Positions 1-6,708 of a DNA stretch of 7,603 bases are shown here, piece by piece. The notes under the pieces were generated by a model. It was not told the origin of the DNA. It saw only the letters and a list, made by a program, of their open reading frames with translations, and made no database searches. A program made the position numbers and the translations under genes. The DNA comes from Actinobacteria bacterium 13_1_40CM_66_12. GTDB taxonomy: Bacteria > Chloroflexota > Dormibacteria > Dormibacterales > Dormibacteraceae. Where the stretch lies: positions 1,751-9,353 of the forward strand of contig MNEW01000011.1 in the NCBI GenBank assembly GCA_001917895.1, in the 5' to 3' direction. How positions within the stretch are numbered: position 1 is the stretch's first letter; every line of letters starts with the position of its first letter.

Positions 1-1
1 C

Positions 2-1003
2 GTGATCGAACCGCGCACCAATCGCAACCTGGCGCTCGAGCTCTTGCGAGTCACAGAAGCCGGGGCTCTCGCGGCCGCCCCCCTCCAGGGACGAGGCAAC
101 AAGATGGCCGCCGACCAGCGCGCCGTGGAGGCGATCAGGAGCGCCATGGCCGCCGTCGACATGAGGGGCACCGTCGTGATCGGCGAGGGGGAGAAGGACG
201 AGGCGCCCATGCTCTACTTCGGGGAGCAGATCGGCAACGGCCTCGAACCCGAGGTGGACATCGCCGTCGACCCCATCGAAGGCACGAGCCTCACCGCGTC
301 GGGCTTGCCCGGCGCGATCTCGGTCGTGGCCCTGGCGGAGCGCGGATCCATGTTCACGACCCACGTCCACTACATGCAGAAGCTGGTTGTCGGCCGCCGT
401 GCACGAGGGGTCATCGACCTCGAGATGCCGGTCGAGTGGAACTTGAGGCGGATAGCCAAGGCCGAGGGCCTGCCGGTGCAGGAGCTGACGGTCGTAGTCC
501 TTGAACGGGAGCGAAACCAGGCCGTGGTGGCACAGATTCGGGACGTCGGCGCGCGCATCAAGCTGATCACCGCCGGAGACGTTGCCGGCGCCCTCGAAGC
601 CGCGCTGGAAACCCGGTCAGGGATCCACTGCATGATGGGTTCGGGCGGCGCCACCGAAGGCGTGCTGGCCGCGTGCGCCATCAAGACCATCGGCGGCGAC
701 ATGCAGGCCAAGCTGTGGTTCCGCGACGAAAACGAGAAGGCTCTCGCCAAGAAAGAAGGACATGAACCAAACAAGGTCCTACACCTCGACGATCTGTGCT
801 CGGGCGATGACATCTTCTTCGCCGCCACGGGCATTACGTCGGGCGAGCTGCTGAAGGGCGTCCGCTACGAAGACGTTTACGCGTACACGCAATCGATGGT
901 TTTGCGGTCGGCATCCGGCACGATGCGCATCGTGGATGCGTATCACCCCATCGAAAAGCTGAGAGCCAAGGGCCTGCTCCCCGAGCAGGTCGCCGCCTCC
1001 TGA
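2..1003 (+). CDS. glpX: Class II fructose-1,6-bisphosphatase (GlpX family)
   Basis: This enzyme hydrolyses fructose-1,6-bisphosphate to fructose-6-phosphate in the cytoplasm, the committed step of gluconeogenesis; some homologues also act on sedoheptulose-1,7-bisphosphate. The 333 residues match the usual length (E. coli GlpX is 336). Conserved blocks appear in order: RVTEAGAL near residue 16, GRGNKMAADQ (30-39), GEGEKDEAPM (61-70), DPIEGT (90-95), GSGGATEGV (213-221) and FAATGIT near 275. By comparison with E. coli GlpX as I recall it, D38, E62, D90, E93, T95 and E219 correspond to the metal and phosphate ligands, so the active site looks intact. N33 stands where E. coli has Asp28. The GTG start is at the window edge, so no ribosome site is visible and a slightly longer N-terminus is possible. 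The TGA stop abuts the next open frame, suggesting an operon with translational coupling. Confidence 0.95.
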   Translation: MIEPRTNRNLALELLRVTEAGALAAAPLQGRGNKMAADQRAVEAIRSAMAAVDMRGTVVIGEGEKDEAPMLYFGEQIGNGLEPEVDIAVDPIEGTSLTASGLPGAISVVALAERGSMFTTHVHYMQKLVVGRRARGVIDLEMPVEWNLRRIAKAEGLPVQELTVVVLERERNQAVVAQIRDVGARIKLITAGDVAGALEAALETRSGIHCMMGSGGATEGVLAACAIKTIGGDMQAKLWFRDENEKALAKKEGHEPNKVLHLDDLCSGDDIFFAATGITSGELLKGVRYEDVYAYTQSMVLRSASGTMRIVDAYHPIEKLRAKGLLPEQVAAS

Positions 1004-1086
1004 GCGCCGGCGAGGCGGGGCAGTTCCTCGCCGCGGCTGTCAAGGCCTTCGGCAAGGCCCAATGGGAGTGGATCGCGACCGCTCGC

Positions 1087-1800
1087 GTGCTTTCTCGCCA
1101 GCGCCCGTCGACGGCCGAGGTCGAAGACCTGCTCGACAAGCAGCTCTCAAACGCCGACCAGGCCATGGTGAACGCGTTCACCACCGGGTTCAGGGTCGCG
1201 CAGACCAGGCTTGCGATCATGAAGGTGGTGCCCGAGGCGGTTGCGGCGGTGGCGCTCGAGTCGGCGCAGGTCGTGGCCCTGGCGATCCTGGTGCGCGAGC
1301 AGCTCGACCCCGCGACGTTCGACGTGCTCTACCGGCCGTTCGCCACCGTCCTGCCGGGCCCCAACTACCAGCCGCCGGCGACTGTCGACCGCCAGATCGC
1401 CGCCTTCCTGGCCCGCCTGCCGAAGCTGTCAGGCCCGACCGAGGCCGAGGCCGCGGCCGTCGCCAGGGTGCTCAGCGAACCGCCCAAGCCTTCCGCGCCA
1501 TCCGCAGCCGGCGCTCCCCCGCTCGCCCCCATGACTCCGGCGGCTCTCGATCCCGCGGCGAACTACCAGGCGGCCTGGAAGGCGGTGATCGATGCCGCCC
1601 ATAAGTCGGGGCGGACGATGGCGTTCCGTGCCGCCCAGGATGGGGCGGAGATGGCCGCGCCGCACGATGGTTCGGGGATCGTCGGCCACGCCGGCGTGGC
1701 CGCCGGCGGCATCTTCATGCGCGACGTGCTGCCGGTCGAGCAAGTCCTGCTGCTCTACGAGCCCTTCGCAGCGGCATTCCCGTACGAGAGCCTCCAGTAG
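1087..1800 (+). CDS. Unrecognised Ala-rich protein with two diverged helical repeats
   Basis: I do not recognise the family. From GTG 1087 the protein has 237 residues, mostly Ala-rich helix, with no signal peptide or obvious transmembrane span. It appears duplicated: residues 35-90 (FRVAQ to LYRPFATVLP) and 180-232 (FRAAQ to LYEPFAAAFP) share both ends and differ by three residues in length. A Pro/Ala-rich linker (about 121-158) separates them. The frame stays open upstream to 810, and codons 1000-1086 keep strong G/C in third position and encode a plausible amphipathic helix, yet contain no ATG, GTG or TTG. The real start may therefore be CTG at 1000, overlapping the glpX stop (CTGA), which would add 29 residues. 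GTG 1087 is the first ordinary start but has no clear Shine-Dalgarno. It is probably cotranscribed with glpX. It ends 3 bp from the stop of the opposing acyl-CoA synthetase gene. The coding call is fairly firm; the function is unknown. Confidence 0.75.
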   Translation: MLSRQRPSTAEVEDLLDKQLSNADQAMVNAFTTGFRVAQTRLAIMKVVPEAVAAVALESAQVVALAILVREQLDPATFDVLYRPFATVLPGPNYQPPATVDRQIAAFLARLPKLSGPTEAEAAAVARVLSEPPKPSAPSAAGAPPLAPMTPAALDPAANYQAAWKAVIDAAHKSGRTMAFRAAQDGAEMAAPHDGSGIVGHAGVAAGGIFMRDVLPVEQVLLLYEPFAAAFPYESLQ

Positions 1801-1803
1801 GCG

Positions 1804-3444
1804 CTACGCGGTTCGTATCTCGGCTGCTTTCTCGAGCCCCAGCTCTCCAACCGAGACCTCGCGCATCTTGAATTTCTGGACCTTCCCGGTGACGGTCATC
1901 GGGAACGAGTCCACGAACTTCCAGTGGCGCGGGATCTTGTAGCTCGCGATCTTGCCCTTGCACCACGCCTCGAGCTCGTCGCCGGTCACGGCGCCTCCCT
2001 CGCGCAGCTTCACCCACGCCATCACTTCTTCGCCGTATTTCTCGGACGGCACACCGATGACCTGGACGTCGGCGATGGTGGGATGGCCGTACAGGAACTC
2101 CTCGACCTCGCGCGGATAGATGTTCTCGCCGCCGCGGATGATCATGTCCTTGATCCGGCCCACGATGTTGACGTAGCCGAGCTCGTCGATCGTGGCGAGG
2201 TCGCCGGTGTGCATCCAGCGGGCCGCGTCGATGGCTGCGCGTGTGGCCTGCTCGTTGTTCCAGTAGCCGAGCATGACGATGTAGCCACGGCTGCAGAGCT
2301 CGCCAGATGTCCCGCGCGGAACCACCGCCCCGGTCGCGGGATCGACGATTTTGATCTCGACATGTGGTTGAACCCGACCGACCGTCGAGACGCGCTTCTC
2401 GAGCGGGTCGTCGGTCGCGCTCTGCGTCGATACGGGCGAGGTCTCGGTCATGCCGTAGGCGATCGTCATCTCGGGAATGTGCATCACCGTTTGCACCTTC
2501 TTCATGACCTCGACCGGGCACGGCGACCCGGCCATGATGCCGGTGCGCAGCGAGCTGAAGTCGAACTCCTTGAAGCGCGGATGCTCGAGCTCGCCGATGA
2601 ACATGGTCGGCACGCCGTAGAGAGAGGTGCACCGCTCCTTCTGCACCGTCTCCATCACGGCCTGGGGCTCGTAAGCCTCGGCGGGGACCACCATCGTCGC
2701 GCCGTGCGTGGTGCACGCAAGGTTGCCGAGCACCATCCCGAAGCAGTGATAGAAGGGCACCGGGATGCAGACCCGGTCCTGCTCGGTGTAGCGCAGAGCC
2801 TCGCCGATGAAAAAGCCGTTGTTGAGGATGTTGTGGTGGGTTAGGGTGGCGCCCTTCGGAAAACCGGTCGTGCCCGAGGTGTACTGGATGTTGATGGGAT
2901 CGTCGAACTGCAACGAGGCCTCGACCTCGCGGAACTCCTCCGCGCGTGTCCCCGCTCCATCACGCCGCAGAGCGTCCCAACCGTCGTCCAGCACGAGCGC
3001 CTCGCGCAGCTCGGGGCATTTGCCCTTGACATCGGCGAGCATCGCGCGGTAGTCGGCCTGCCGGAATCCGGCGGCGAGGATCAGAAACGAGATGCCCGAC
3101 TGGTTCAGCACGTATTCGAGCTCTGACGTTCGATACGCCGGATTGATGTTGACCAGGATGGCGCCCATGGCTGCGGTCGCGTACTGGGTGATCACCCACT
3201 CATAGCGGTTGGGCGACCAGATGCCGACCCGATCGCCTCTCCGCACGCCTCTGGCGAGAAGGCCGCGGGCGACCAGTTCGCATTCCTGAACCAGCTCTTC
3301 ATAGGTGGAACGGTGGTTCTGATGGGCGACGACCAGCGCCTCTCGATCGGCGAAGCGGCCCGCGGTGCGCCGAAGGTTGCGGAAGACGGTTTCGCCGAGG
3401 AGCGGGGTGTCGCTGGCGCCGTGAACGTAGCTGAGCTCGGCCAT
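1804..3444 (-). CDS. Fatty-acyl-CoA synthetase (AMP-binding, FadD-like)
   Basis: This adenylate-forming enzyme activates a carboxylic acid with ATP to an acyl-adenylate and transfers it to CoA; a medium- or long-chain fatty acid is the likely substrate, but chain length cannot be read from sequence. Using the ATG at 3444 (546 residues, typical for the family), the diagnostic motifs are all present: P-loop [11 protein letters not shown] (188-198), FYHCFGM (231-237), YGMTETSP (330-337), HTGDL (412-416), [21 protein letters not shown] starting at 429, and the C-terminal PMTVTGK with the catalytic lysine at about 521. Nothing essential is missing. The start is chosen because MAELSYVHG matches where family members begin and is preceded by GGGGGAG, although only 2 nt away. 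In-frame alternatives are TTG at 3495 (563 residues, behind a good AAGGAGG) and ATG at 3585 (593 residues). It is divergent from the GT87 gene and convergent with the unknown gene. A fadD symbol would overstate specificity. Confidence 0.93.
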   Translation of the reverse strand: MAELSYVHGASDTPLLGETVFRNLRRTAGRFADREALVVAHQNHRSTYEELVQECELVARGLLARGVRRGDRVGIWSPNRYEWVITQYATAAMGAILVNINPAYRTSELEYVLNQSGISFLILAAGFRQADYRAMLADVKGKCPELREALVLDDGWDALRRDGAGTRAEEFREVEASLQFDDPINIQYTSGTTGFPKGATLTHHNILNNGFFIGEALRYTEQDRVCIPVPFYHCFGMVLGNLACTTHGATMVVPAEAYEPQAVMETVQKERCTSLYGVPTMFIGELEHPRFKEFDFSSLRTGIMAGSPCPVEVMKKVQTVMHIPEMTIAYGMTETSPVSTQSATDDPLEKRVSTVGRVQPHVEIKIVDPATGAVVPRGTSGELCSRGYIVMLGYWNNEQATRAAIDAARWMHTGDLATIDELGYVNIVGRIKDMIIRGGENIYPREVEEFLYGHPTIADVQVIGVPSEKYGEEVMAWVKLREGGAVTGDELEAWCKGKIASYKIPRHWKFVDSFPMTVTGKVQKFKMREVSVGELGLEKAAEIRTA

Positions 3445-3446
3445 AT

Positions 3447-3453
3447 CTCCCCC
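3447..3453 (-). promoter_or_regulatory. Ribosome binding site for acyl-CoA synthetase ATG at 3444
   Basis: On the minus strand GGGGGAG lies 2 nt before the ATG at 3444. The sequence is complementary to the 16S tail, but the spacing is shorter than the usual 5-9 nt. It supports the 546-residue start without excluding a longer one. Confidence 0.45.
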
Positions 3454-3499
3454 GGTCCGACGCTCAATTGTGCGCCTCTTGCCCACGCATGCCAACCCC

Positions 3500-3505
3500 T
3501 TGACA
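3500..3505 (+). promoter_or_regulatory. Candidate -35 box (TTGACA) for the GT87 gene
   Basis: A perfect TTGACA lies in the divergent spacer and points toward the glycosyltransferase gene. At 17 bp spacing the hexamer is CAAGCT (3523-3528), which keeps only the second A and the final T of the -10 consensus, so the promoter is incomplete by sigma-70 standards. If real, it would give a leader of well over 100 nt that includes the hairpin at 3648-3678. It could be chance. Confidence 0.25.
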
Positions 3506-3506
3506 C

Positions 3507-3513
3507 CCTCCTT
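3507..3513 (-). promoter_or_regulatory. Alternative Shine-Dalgarno AAGGAGG upstream of the synthetase
   Basis: Minus-strand AAGGAGG is a near-perfect Shine-Dalgarno. Eleven nucleotides downstream is an in-frame TTG (starting at 3495) that would add 17 residues to the acyl-CoA synthetase. It is the best ribosome site in this spacer, so the synthetase may start here, or the match is chance in GC-rich DNA. Confidence 0.3.
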
Positions 3514-3635
3514 CGAACGGGGCAAGCTGAACCTAATTCGTTCGGCGTCGAGTCCACCGCAGATCGCGCAAAGGTTGGCCTCCATAAGTAGGCAACGGCC
3601 GTAGAGCGGCGCAGAAACCAGCAGCGTGTCACCCG

Positions 3636-5027
3636 GTGGAACCCGGCCGAGGCGGTGTCCGCTGCAGGCGCCGCCTCGTTTTACGTCTTGGAAGTGCGCC
3701 CGGCGTGCTGCGAGGCCATAGACTCCCGGCAGTGGCTTGGCTACTGGCGTTGGCCAACCGGCGTTTCAGTGGCCTGCTTCTAATTTGGTCGGGCGTCCCG
3801 ATCGTTCTCTTGTATCTGTGGCAGGCGCTGATCCAGCCGCTCGTATTCGGATCTGAGCTCGGCGATTTCCAGGGCAGCTACATGCGCGCCGCGGCCCGAC
3901 TGGCCTCGGGTCGCGACCCCTTCGACCTGTGCCAGGCCATGGGCTGCCTGGAGCCGACGGGCCCGCAGTACGTCACCCCTCTGCCGCTGGCGTGGCTCCT
4001 GCAGCCGGTGGTCGGCGTCGACAGCCACGCGGTCACCGTGGCGGCGGTCCTCGTGCTCAATGCCTCGCTGGCGATCTTCCTGTTCTTCTGTCTGCGCGCA
4101 CTGCGAGTGCGCGACTGGCAGATGGGCTTGCTGCTGGTGCTGATCGCGCTGGCGTTCGAGCCCACGACGGCCAACATCGTCGAGGGCCAGATCAACCTGG
4201 TCCTGCTCGCTCTTTCGGGCGTGTGGCTGCTGGCATGGATCGGCGACCGCTGGTGGGGAGGCGTCGCCCTCGGTCTCGCGGTCGCGTTGAAACTGATCCA
4301 GGCGCCGGTCGGATTGCTGCTGCTGTGGGCGAGGCGCTGGGCGATGCTGGCCGCGGCCGCCGTCGCCGGCCTGGGGTTGTGGCTGCTGGCGGCGCCGCAG
4401 TATTTGCTCGAGTACCTGCTCAAGGTGGTGCCGGCGATCGGGCAGGGCACAGGCTTGTTCGAGAACCACTCACCCGGCGGGACGATCGCTCGGCTGCTCG
4501 AGCCGGAAACCTTCCTGGGCGCCGCGAGAGGCGCGCCGGTGGCGGCCAGGATCATCACCGCCCTGATCGCGGTCGCGGCGATAGTGGTCACGTTCTGGGT
4601 CCTGCGGTCACCAGCCGCGAGCGCCACCGGCCGAGGCCTGGAGGCGGCCGCCGCCGTGGCGGTCACCCCACTCGTGGCCAGCTACTCGTGGGGCACGCAC
4701 CTGGTGCTTTTGCTGCTGCCGATGCTGGTCCTGGTGGCGTGGGCAATTCCACGGCGCCAGTGGATCGTCTTGGGCCTGATCGCGCTGGGCTGGTTGCTCA
4801 TCGGGCCGGGCCATCACCTGCTCCAGGTCCTTCTGGTCTCGGGTTACTCGAACCTGCTCGTGTTGAGACTGATGGCGGAGTTCGGTGTCATCGGCATCGC
4901 CGCGGTCTGGATCGCGAGCCTGTTGGCGGTTCGCAGAGAACGCGGTCAGCGGACGGACTTGATCCGGCTCACGAGCACGGTGCCAAGAAACAAGAACAGG
5001 ACAGCGCTCGAAAAGACGACGCGATAG
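3636..5027 (+). CDS. GT87 (DUF2029) family membrane glycosyltransferase
   Basis: GT87 members are polytopic GT-C enzymes that move mannose or related sugars from polyprenyl-phosphate donors to lipid-linked or envelope glycans. From GTG 3636 the protein has 463 residues and about ten hydrophobic segments, the first near 45-62. Family-like features include an acidic residue in the first external loop (GDF, D77) before [17 protein letters not shown] (81-97), EGQINL (183-188), VALKL (216-220), ENHSPGG (276-282) and SYSWGTH (349-355). The start is uncertain. Residues 1-30 are Arg-rich, unlike the family, and cover a terminator-like hairpin; GTG 3705 (440 residues, GGAAG 10 nt upstream) or GTG 3732 (431 residues) is more credible. 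The last 26 or so residues are polar and basic and come from DNA that also encodes the end of the opposing MFS gene, so they may be a stop-loss extension. Acceptor and donor are unknown. Confidence 0.82.
   Translation: MEPGRGGVRCRRRLVLRLGSAPGVLRGHRLPAVAWLLALANRRFSGLLLIWSGVPIVLLYLWQALIQPLVFGSELGDFQGSYMRAAARLASGRDPFDLCQAMGCLEPTGPQYVTPLPLAWLLQPVVGVDSHAVTVAAVLVLNASLAIFLFFCLRALRVRDWQMGLLLVLIALAFEPTTANIVEGQINLVLLALSGVWLLAWIGDRWWGGVALGLAVALKLIQAPVGLLLLWARRWAMLAAAAVAGLGLWLLAAPQYLLEYLLKVVPAIGQGTGLFENHSPGGTIARLLEPETFLGAARGAPVAARIITALIAVAAIVVTFWVLRSPAASATGRGLEAAAAVAVTPLVASYSWGTHLVLLLLPMLVLVAWAIPRRQWIVLGLIALGWLLIGPGHHLLQVLLVSGYSNLLVLRLMAEFGVIGIAAVWIASLLAVRRERGQRTDLIRLTSTVPRNKNRTALEKTTR
3648..3683 (+). 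terminator. Terminator-like hairpin, possible attenuator before GT87 gene
   Basis: CGAGGCGG (3648-3655) and CCGCCTCG (3671-3678) form a perfect 8-bp GC stem around a 15-nt loop, followed at once by TTTTA. This resembles a weak intrinsic terminator on the plus strand; no T-run follows on the minus strand. It lies inside the longest possible GT87 frame, which is hard to reconcile with translation from GTG 3636. No plus-strand gene ends here, so it could be an attenuator in the GT87 leader or a stop for transcripts running antisense to the synthetase. A competing small hairpin (GCGG 3652-3655 with CCGC 3659-3662) would disrupt the stem. Confidence 0.4.
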
Positions 5028-6217
5028 CCGGCGTTCGCCGCCACGTGCTTGTTGAGGTAGTCGATCAGCGCACCGCCGAACAGCGGGAGGATGGCTTGGG
5101 GAAGCGTCAGCGCGACGTGGAACAGCCCCATGTCTTTTGCGGACTTGGTCTTGTCGGGCAGGGTGTCGCAGGCGAGGGCCCAATCGACCGCGAAGTACAA
5201 CCCGTACCCGACTCCGTAGGCTACCCCGAGCGCGAATATCAGCGGAATGGACTTCGGATAGAAGGCGATGAACACGATTGCGACGAACGCTTGGGCCGCC
5301 CCCGCCAGGTAAACGAAGATCTTGCGGCGTCGAATCCTGTCGGAGATCTGGCCGCCGAAGAATCCAAACGGAAGCGCGGTCACGACCACCACCAGAAGCC
5401 AGTTGTCCGTGAACTTCGCCGCATCCTCTTTGGGACCGAGGACGACGTCGCCGAAGAAGTTGACGAGGAAGTACAGAACAACCGTGATTCCCGACGAGAC
5501 CATGAGGCGGGTGAAGACAACCCACGCGAAGTCGCCTTCGTGGAGCGGCCGCAGGAACTCGCGGACCGATTCTGCGAGCGGGCGCTTCGGTGGACGCTCG
5601 ATGCGCACGAGGCCCTCTGTTCGCGCCGCCCACACGGTGGGGATGAGGGTGAGCGCAGCGACGGCTCCCATCACGAGATAGACGGCGCGGTTGTGAGCGA
5701 GCAGGCTGGTGACCCCGAGGCCGCCCCCGATCCCCAGCTGAGTCATCGTGGCGAGGAAGCCACTGGCCTTGCCGACCTGCTGGGCCGGCACAACGTCGGG
5801 GATGATCCCGGCATAGGCGGCTCCCGCGGCGTTGAAGAAGAACTGGATGATGGCGTATCCGATGACGATCTCCGGGTAGTTGTTCGCCGCCATCAAGATC
5901 AGCAGGCCGGGAATCGTGAGGAGCGTGCCCGCGACCATGATTGGCCGACGGCGTCCCCACCGCGTGTTGAGCCGGTCCGACCAGGCTCCGACGATGGGAG
6001 GTACCGTCATCGCGAGCAGGCCGCCGAGCCCGAGCGCGACGCCGATGGCCGTGTTCTGTGATCCCTTGGGGACGACCTGGTCGACCTGGGCCTGAATCAG
6101 CACCGTCGTCAGGGGAATCCAGAGGAAGTTGCTGCCGAACCAGAAGGCGCTGAGGGCGGTGTGCTGCAGGTTCCCGTAGTAAGCGGGAGCGCGGGCGCCG
6201 ACGGTGGCCGTTGCCAT
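4946..6217 (-). CDS. MFS transporter, GPH/SLC45-like
   Basis: This is an inner-membrane secondary carrier of 423 residues with about twelve hydrophobic helices, the size of a complete MFS protein. The loop between helices 2 and 3 has the motif-A-like GAWSDRLNTRWGRRRP (77-92), and the second half repeats it as GGQISDRIRRRK (288-299), reflecting the two-domain fold. The longer NTRWGRRRP form and the later segment AVDWALACDTLP (343-354) followed by KDMGLFHVALTLPQ (361-374) resemble cation-coupled sugar carriers of the GPH/SLC45 type, so a sugar or glycoside substrate is a guess. The ATG at 6217 is the first start after an in-frame TAG and has no Shine-Dalgarno at normal distance (GGGAGGA lies about 20 nt upstream). 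TAGCCT 6 nt before the ATG would suit a leaderless mRNA. Its 3' end overlaps the GT87 gene by 82 bp. Confidence 0.9.
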   Translation of the reverse strand: MATATVGARAPAYYGNLQHTALSAFWFGSNFLWIPLTTVLIQAQVDQVVPKGSQNTAIGVALGLGGLLAMTVPPIVGAWSDRLNTRWGRRRPIMVAGTLLTIPGLLILMAANNYPEIVIGYAIIQFFFNAAGAAYAGIIPDVVPAQQVGKASGFLATMTQLGIGGGLGVTSLLAHNRAVYLVMGAVAALTLIPTVWAARTEGLVRIERPPKRPLAESVREFLRPLHEGDFAWVVFTRLMVSSGITVVLYFLVNFFGDVVLGPKEDAAKFTDNWLLVVVVTALPFGFFGGQISDRIRRRKIFVYLAGAAQAFVAIVFIAFYPKSIPLIFALGVAYGVGYGLYFAVDWALACDTLPDKTKSAKDMGLFHVALTLPQAILPLFGGALIDYLNKHVAANAGYRVVFSSAVLFLFLGTVLVSRIKSVR

Positions 6218-6223
6218 GGCGAA

Positions 6224-6229
6224 AGGCTA
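6224..6229 (-). promoter_or_regulatory. Candidate -10 element (TAGCCT) for a leaderless MFS mRNA
   Basis: On the minus strand TAGCCT fits the TANNNT pattern and ends 6 nt before the MFS ATG, so transcription would begin at or near the start codon. No good -35 is visible. The lack of a properly spaced Shine-Dalgarno agrees with leaderless translation, which is common in Actinobacteria. Evidence is weak. Confidence 0.3.
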
Positions 6230-6252
6230 AGTTAAGTAGGTTCCTCCCGCGC

Positions 6253-6278
6253 GCCGAAAAGCGGTAGGCTTTGTCGGC
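6253..6278 (+). promoter_or_regulatory. Imperfect palindrome, possible operator, before DUF1232 gene
   Basis: GCCGAAAAGC (6253-6262) and GCTTTGTCGGC (6268-6278) pair over ten positions with one bulged G at 6273 and a 5-nt centre. TAGGCT (6265-6270), a TANNNT hexamer, lies inside the palindrome and ends 12 nt before the ATG at 6283. This could be an operator over a promoter or a hairpin in a very short leader. It lacks a T-run and no plus-strand gene ends here, so a terminator is unlikely. Confidence 0.35.
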
Positions 6279-6282
6279 CCCC

Positions 6283-6702
6283 ATGCATCCTGTCCTTTCG
6301 CGCGCAAAAGAGGTTCTGATCGAGGTGCCACGGCACGGCAAGCTCGCGTACTGCTTGCTGCGCGACCCGCGCGTGCCCGCCGCGCCCAAGGCCGCTGTTT
6401 TGGGTGCTCTGGCCTTGATCGTGAGCCCGATCGACTTCCCGGCGTGGGTGCCTGTGCTCGGCGAGCTGGACATGCTCGCGCTGGGCGTGCTGGCGGTCAA
6501 GACGTTCATCGAGGCATGCCCCGAAGACGTACGGCGCGAGCACGAACAGGCGTTGGAAGCCGGCGAGAGCGTTTTCGATCATGACTTTCGAGACACGGTC
6601 TCGGCGGCGCGCGAAGGTGGTGGCAGGATCGCCAACCGGATCCGGGCGCGCGTGACAAGCGTGGTGCGCCGGGACCCATATCAATCGGTATCGGAGGGCT
6701 AG
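6283..6702 (+). CDS. DUF1232 (YkvA-like) small membrane protein
   Basis: The protein has 139 residues. Its centre, PKAAVLGALALIVSPIDFP (35-53) followed by VPVLGELDMLALGVLAVKTF (57-75), is the DUF1232 signature: a hydrophobic helix, the SPIDxxP turn, and a second hydrophobic segment entered through G-E-L-D. The biochemical role of the family is unknown; proteins of this type are probably membrane associated. The C-terminal 60 residues are charged and probably cytoplasmic. ATG 6283 is chosen over the in-frame TTG at 6271 because ATG is the stronger codon and the family block is complete from it. No Shine-Dalgarno precedes either. Its last codons contain the ribosome site of rplI, and only 6 bp separate the genes, so the two are probably cotranscribed and translationally coupled. 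The divergent neighbour is the MFS gene. Confidence 0.85.
   Translation: MHPVLSRAKEVLIEVPRHGKLAYCLLRDPRVPAAPKAAVLGALALIVSPIDFPAWVPVLGELDMLALGVLAVKTFIEACPEDVRREHEQALEAGESVFDHDFRDTVSAAREGGGRIANRIRARVTSVVRRDPYQSVSEG
6693..6698 (+). promoter_or_regulatory. Ribosome binding site of rplI
   Basis: GGAGGG lies 10 nt before the GTG at 6709, inside the last codons of the DUF1232 gene. It supports the GTG start and coupling to the upstream gene. Confidence 0.6.
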
Positions 6703-6708
6703 GGAAAA

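Noticed and set aside
1715..2844. Open frames of 333 codons (minus) and 306 codons (plus) within the synthetase gene.
   Set aside because: Both are out-of-frame reads of an acyl-CoA synthetase that has every expected motif; their products are Arg/His/Asp-rich with no family similarity.
3445..3585. A 47-residue N-terminal extension of the synthetase containing CAICGG, suggesting a zinc ribbon.
   Set aside because: There is only one CxxC pair, the family normally starts near the ATG at 3444, and composition suggests leader DNA.
3500..3640. A possible known riboswitch (cyclic dinucleotide or cobalamin type) in the leader, from strings such as CGCAAAGG and GGCAACGG.
   Set aside because: I could not line up the full conserved core of any class; isolated short matches are expected by chance. 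The covariance search proposed for the leader would settle it.
3929..6061. A 710-codon open frame on the plus strand across the GT87 and MFS genes.
   Set aside because: It is a high-GC shadow: the product is rich in Arg, Gly, Asp and His without recognisable motifs, while the GT87 and MFS frames show clear family signatures.
4608..6509. A 633-codon open frame on the minus strand.
   Set aside because: It overlaps the true MFS frame on the same strand plus parts of the GT87 and DUF1232 genes, with a low-complexity Arg/Pro-rich product.
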